Source: Amyelois transitella
Lineage: Eukaryota > Arthropoda > Insecta > Lepidoptera > Pyralidae
Assembly: GCF_032362555.1 (NCBI RefSeq)
Contig: NC_083512.1
Coordinates: 4,886,001-4,950,000, forward strand
Direction: 5' to 3'
Length of the DNA: 64,000 nucleotides
The translations under genes were made by a program, and so were the position numbers. The number at the start of each line of letters is the position of its first letter. Positions within the stretch are counted from its first letter, which is position 1. Shown here in pieces: positions 61,001 to 64,000 of this stretch. Under the pieces are notes generated by a model that saw only the letters and a list, made by a program, of their open reading frames with translations, was not told where the DNA came from and did no database searches.

Positions 61001-63073
61001 TATTATTTTAAATAAATAAATCTTTTGGAGTATTTAAAAACGAGAAAAACGTAATTTATTTAAAACTGCCGCGAAAACAGCACTTTACGTCAATTCTGAT
61101 CGCGTGACGTCATATGTTTGAAAAACAAACTACAAGCCATATTACAAGTGATCAGTGCTTGGATAATTTAAGTATTTTCTCGCAGATCTAGAAACATGCA
61201 AAACCCATAAATATCTAACCTTTAAAATCATAGAAAAAAATATGTGAAAATAACTTTGTAAACAATGAAACTAGTTTTAGGTTATGTTTTCGTTTGTAAT
61301 TTCTTCAATCATTTCTGTTGTTAAGATAAACAAAAAGAGGTTGAAATACTTACACAAATGTTTCCACATTGCTTAATTCAGCAAATAAAAGTCGGTATTA
61401 GTGGCAAAGGAACTGCCCACCATGAAAATATCAATCTTTTGGGAGATTTCTATTGTCGGTTTGTAACCTTGTTCCATGATAAAAGCTTGATAGGCGGCTT
61501 CAAGCACTTGCGACAACTTCTGTTATGAGTAAAGTCCTTCAATTCGTAACTAATTACAATTAAATATTTTTAGAAAAATGCAAATAAATCGTAGAATAAC
61601 TCGAAATAACATACAAAGCAGTGGTGTTTACTTATCAGTCATTACGTATGACGTCACTCACTGTGATTGGTGTTTGGGTTCTTACGCTGCACAGATAAAA
61701 AATATTGGATTTTTGCAACTTTATTTATTGATTTAAAATTATAAATCATTGTTATTTCTTAAAAATCTTTATTATGTGATGTTCTTGTATAACAAACTTT
61801 ATTTTAAAACACAACTTAGATTTTTTTTCGATTACTGTCCGGTACCCTATTGTCCCATATGGGAAGCTCTTTCAAGGTTTTTTTTTAACATGCTAACATT
61901 TAACATGCTATCATGACGTAAAATTATAGGTACACCTATTTACACTAAACGAAACAAAAAAACTGTATTAAAAACTAACCTAAACTATCTATAATAGGTA
62001 TATTTCAGAAAGTACCAAAAAAAAAAGTATCAAAATCCACGATCCTAAATACCTACGTAATATCACCCCGTCCGGCGGAAAAGCGACGCGTAAGATTCAG
62101 AGATCAACGACACAATTCAATAAGCTGAGCTGACAATTATGTACAGAAATAAATTCAAACAAAATGAATGTGGGAAATTAAATACTTCGCAGAATATTTT
62201 TCAACGACGCTCGGAGCGATTGGCACAGGTCCTGCGTCGGAGAATGTGATCCGCGGAGTGAAGGCACGCTTACAAAGGATAGCGCTTTATCCCACCCGGT
62301 CGTGTAGGAATGAGACAGAGATAAAGTGTCAACACTCTACTGTCCAGTACTATTGTCGCAACAATTTTAATTCCTGTTTTCATCTATTTAGTTTAATTAC
62401 GTCTAAACAAAACATCCAATCGAAATTTCATCTTCCAGAAGTTATTATTTTTTAATGATCTTCAATTTGGTACAAAATTCAAATTTTAAATCCTTATAGT
62501 TTGAGATAAATAATCGAAATCTAGACTTGTGTTCCTGAATTTTTTTGATCGAGGATTTTTGTTCCAATCGTGTTTTCATCTTCCACAAATATAATTGAAT
62601 ATATTTACTTTCATATCCAAAAATATTGAAACGATGCAAGTTATATTTTATGAGAAAAAACCAAGTGAAAATGACCCAAAATCTATGATGTATCGCCTTA
62701 ATAGCGTCTCCTATTCATATAGACAGGGGTTAAATAAAAATTAAGAGTTCAATTTCGCTCTGCTTCTCCGGATATTTAAATCCTAAATGATAATTTCGGC
62801 AAAACCAATTCAGTGATTTCGTCTGTGTGTTGAAGATTATGTATTACAGTCACATTTACCAAAAAATTTTAAAAATTTGCGAAGTTGCTTACTCCCAGGT
62901 TATTTTGAGTATCCAACGAATTACTTTATTTTGGCAGGTAGTGAAACAAATGCCGACATTGTGTTCATCGCGCCAACCGACTATAGCGGTGGTCACCGCT
63001 TTGTACTGCGAGAAGCAAGCGGTGGACGCCATGATGGATAACCAGGAGACATACGTGCGATACACTACAGTTG
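52062..63073 (+). CDS. Winged-helix-like plus nucleoside-phosphorylase-like protein, partial (runs off the right edge)
   Basis: Six coding exons fit in phase: 52062-52233, 56620-56814, 57496-57606, 59268-59379, 59825-59942 and 62938-63073. They give 281 complete codons before the next donor (GTAAGT at 63,074); the rest lies outside the window. Residues 1-57 are polar and unstructured-looking. Residues 58-159 form a folded region I do not recognise (HAQLEFRVYLVSAANG, then RALRFWFKP), ending in a helical KLMQHKYDQLKLLEIELRQE. Residues about 176-235 look like a winged helix (SEQRVLDMIENAYPNPLTVE, then VKDALESLEEKGLTR and GLYIRQ). From about 250, PTIAVVTALYCEKQAVDAMM resembles the first strand and helix of the PNP/UDP phosphorylase fold. 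Two donors (52,234 and 57,607) are the unusual GTTGGT, but they are the only choices that keep the frame. Function is not claimed. Confidence 0.72.
52997..53037. repeat. 18-bp perfect hairpin inside TIR element 1
   Basis: Arms 52,997-53,014 and 53,020-53,037 are perfectly complementary around a 5-base loop. It lies immediately downstream (in minus-strand sense) of the THAP frame. Confidence 0.85.
53036..53227 (-). pseudogene. THAP zinc-finger fragment
   Basis: MSSYKCCAVPQC starts a C-x4-C pair, followed by KLFFSMP and WFQIM, the spacing of the N-terminal THAP DNA-binding domain. The later Cys-His pair is missing, because the frame ends after FLSSAA. THAP domains occur in P-element transposases and in domesticated proteins. 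Here it sits within an inverted-repeat element, so it is read as a transposase remnant. Confidence 0.7.
53790..53852 (+). repeat. 5' fragment of the short retroposon
   Basis: AAGAATAGGACCACTCTATC and, after a short gap, CATGGAATGTTGTAA match positions about 25-80 of the full-length copies. The remainder is lost. Confidence 0.65.
54366..54535 (+). repeat. Degraded copy of the LINE 3' coding region
   Basis: ATTATGCTTAGATGGTTTGG and, further on, GGTTAACTAAGCAAATGTAC match the segment of the LINE at about 12,135-12,200 that encodes LRWFGHVERMNESRLTKQIY. Several indels destroy the frame. Confidence 0.75.
55880..56160 (+). repeat. Second repeat family, longest copy
   Basis: It has GGAAAACATCGTGAGGAAACC, then GGATGTGTAACCA, then CGGGAGTCGCTTCGTG, then ACCGGGACTATAGCCAAG and a GAA-rich end. 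Related copies lie at 13,528, 58,785 and 59,440. Confidence 0.65.
56370..56460 (+). repeat. Common repeat with the AAACCACTGAACCGG motif
   Basis: GCGAAAGTGTGTTTGCTTGT, then TTAAACCACTGAACCGG, then CATGAAATTTTGCATTCA. I recognise this as a very widespread lepidopteran repeat end. It is related to 49,680-49,760. Confidence 0.6.
57392..57460 (-). repeat. Worn 3' fragment of the short retroposon
   Basis: GAGGTAGACAACGCCAACAATCTCG, read in two parts (GAGGTAGACAACGCC and AACAATCTCG), and the later TTCAGCTGTACGGCT match the minus-strand order of the retroposon tail. Confidence 0.5.
58785..58985 (+). repeat. Second repeat family copy with (TA)n end
   Basis: It has GGACACTGGATGTGTTACCA, then ACGGGCATCACGTCGTG, then AGGATGCAACCGGGACTAAA. 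It ends near the ATATATATATAT run at 58,993-59,010. Confidence 0.6.
59440..59660 (+). repeat. Second repeat family copy with GAA-rich end
   Basis: It has GGAGGACAGACGGCAGTCGC, then ACCCCGGGCTCTGC, then GTGGATGTGACCGGAATT and ACGAAGAAGAAAG. The end block aligns with the GATGCAACCGGGACT block at about 58,930. Confidence 0.55.
59943..60110 (+). CDS. Possible alternative terminal exon (intronic polyadenylation)
   Basis: If the donor at 59,943 (GTTAGC, weak) is not used, the frame continues for 42 codons to a stop at 60,069-60,071. An AATAAA follows at 60,086-60,091 and T/GT-rich sequence after that. The extension is strongly GC-rich (for example RGSPRAGLTPDQLTPLDRR), unlike the AT-rich introns. 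A 278-aa product would end right after the winged-helix segment and lack the phosphorylase-like domain. Confidence 0.4.
60334..60519 (-). other. Open frame ending in a 12-bp palindrome, probably repeat-derived
   Basis: A 61-codon minus frame (contains STVDIMDLDSHGIIPTPTST) ends at GGTTCCGTAGCC-AAAT-GGCTACGGAACC (60,338-60,365), a perfect hairpin. The GGGTTCCGTAGCCAAATGG motif is widespread in insect repeats. I do not recognise a domain. Confidence 0.35.
60777..60810 (+). repeat. Short TATC/TACC microsatellite
   Basis: TATCTATCTATCTACCTAC, just upstream of TIR element 2. Confidence 0.7.
60930..61851. mobile_element. TIR element 2 (922 bp)
   Basis: AATAGGGTACCGGAC at 60,930-60,944 is repeated as a perfect reverse complement at 61,837-61,851. 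Extended by one base, the ends match those of element 1 at 12 of 16 positions (TAATAGG-x-TA-xxx-GAC), and the lengths agree within 8 bp. On the minus strand, 61,519-61,373 carries an open segment (SQVLEAAYQAFIMEQGYKPT, then FMVGSSFATNTDFYLLN and a stop) after an acceptor-like AACAG. I do not recognise that protein. The element lies in the intron between 59,942 and 62,938. Confidence 0.6.
61852..62937. other. Intron sequence
   Basis: No exon or named repeat seen. The GC-richer part at about 62,060-62,330 lies in an open frame from 62,168 but lacks a matching splice pair. Confidence 0.4.
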
Positions 63074-64000
63074 GTAAGTACTTGTTTTGGAGTTCCTATA
63101 CATTTTTCAGGAGAACGTTGCCCCAAATTTACATAAGTACACACATTGTGTTCAGTCCTTTATCAGTTAGAAAAGTCAATAGTATTGACTACGTTCAGTC
63201 GAATGATTCAACAGAGGAGCTATAACTATAGGCTTTGTATAGGTAAAATTCAAAATAGATAAGAGACATGTTTATTAATTTATATTCTTAATAAACAGTT
63301 AAAGCTATAAAATAGAAATAATATTATTTCATAACAACAAAGTGGATTTTTCTTTATTCTGCTATTTTTCTTATAAACTTCAATATAAGGCGTCAGAATC
63401 AGAATGAATTTTCTTGGTTTAATAAATAACAAACTATTTACAAATAAAAAATGCTGGTAATGAGACTAGTTTAAATTATACAAACATCATATTATAAAAT
63501 ACGACTCGCTTGTGCTATGGCATTAATTAAAACCTCTACAAAAAATATATAAGTATTTTAATAAGATTGCAAGTAACATCGCGTAAATGAACCATTGGTC
63601 GTGAAAAGCTGATTATAGTGTGCTTAGAGAACACTAAGAGGATTTTCCGAAATTGCTAAAAGATCGATTTAAAATTATTTATAATTGGCATAGCCGCAAA
63701 CGAAATAACGCGATCTTGATAACTTATCTAACTTAGTATATATAAATCGTATTTAGGAGTTATTCCTACCAACATGTTCTAATCAATGTGATGTATTTTG
63801 CATTCGCAACCCAAATATTTACAACGTACCTTATACATATACAAAACACATGTATGTCTCTCATTAAAAAACTAAACAATAAAGCGGGAAATAGCTAATA
63901 CAGAAATACAACATTCATTTAAATATGTATACGTCGTCATATCTGCTTGTCACACTCGTGTACAATATAAATATGCTCAAATTTTAATTTGATGTCATTT
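63074..64000 (+). other. Intron at the right edge
   Basis: AT-rich sequence after the donor at 63,074. The next exon of the winged-helix/phosphorylase gene is expected beyond the window. Confidence 0.55.

Noticed and set aside
1-64000. CRISPR arrays, operons, phage or plasmid features
   Set aside because: No regularly spaced direct repeats or compact same-strand gene runs occur. All real genes have spliceosomal introns.

Overview
The window is eukaryotic nuclear DNA: AT-rich, with genes split into small exons by GT/AG introns, and with scattered retroposon debris. The gene content (an insect-type pH-sensitive chloride channel) and the dominant repeat (a roughly 260-bp retroposon starting GTGCCGTGTGGTTCC and ending in ATGT repeats) point to a moth or butterfly (Lepidoptera). 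There are no bacterial-style operons, CRISPR arrays or phage genes.

Layout. Positions 1-26.8 kb hold no convincing gene. They carry several copies of the short retroposon, 3' ends of two LINE families, a tRNA-like SINE head and a few weak exon or promoter candidates. Part of this may be the 5' region or first intron of the next gene. From 26,865 to 36,558 (+) lies an essentially complete Cys-loop chloride channel of the pHCl type. I could assemble it exon by exon in phase: 474 aa in the basic form. It has a tandemly duplicated M1 exon (mutually exclusive copies A and B) and two phase-neutral optional exons. Its 3' flank up to about 41.2 kb is free of recognisable repeats and could be a long 3' UTR.

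At 42,385-43,580 (+) is a two-exon ELMO-domain protein (ELMOD1/2 type, 314 aa). Its single intron contains an almost perfect 36-nt hairpin. From 46,480 down to about 44,000 (-) lies a LINE that keeps its 5' end, endonuclease and first half of the reverse transcriptase, but is frameshifted and lacks its 3' third. At 47,526-50,869 (-) a six-exon gene encodes a 316-aa membrane-anchored, ER-type protein with two thioredoxin folds (CDVC and CVEC) and a KKSK C-terminus. Head-to-head with it, from 52,062 (+) to beyond the right edge, a gene combines an N-terminal region of unknown function, a winged-helix-like segment and the start of a nucleoside-phosphorylase-like domain. Its introns hold two related terminal-inverted-repeat elements of about 0.92 kb, one with a THAP zinc-finger remnant.

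The genes do not form a pathway: one is a neuronal or epithelial channel and the other three look like housekeeping genes. The observations most worth following are the duplicated pore-adjacent exon of the channel, the optional Cys-rich exon before M1, the short retroposon that shares both ends with the LINE, the paired TIR elements, and the possible intronic polyadenylation isoform of the last gene. All coordinates come from reading splice sites and frames by eye; no alignment or database search was run.
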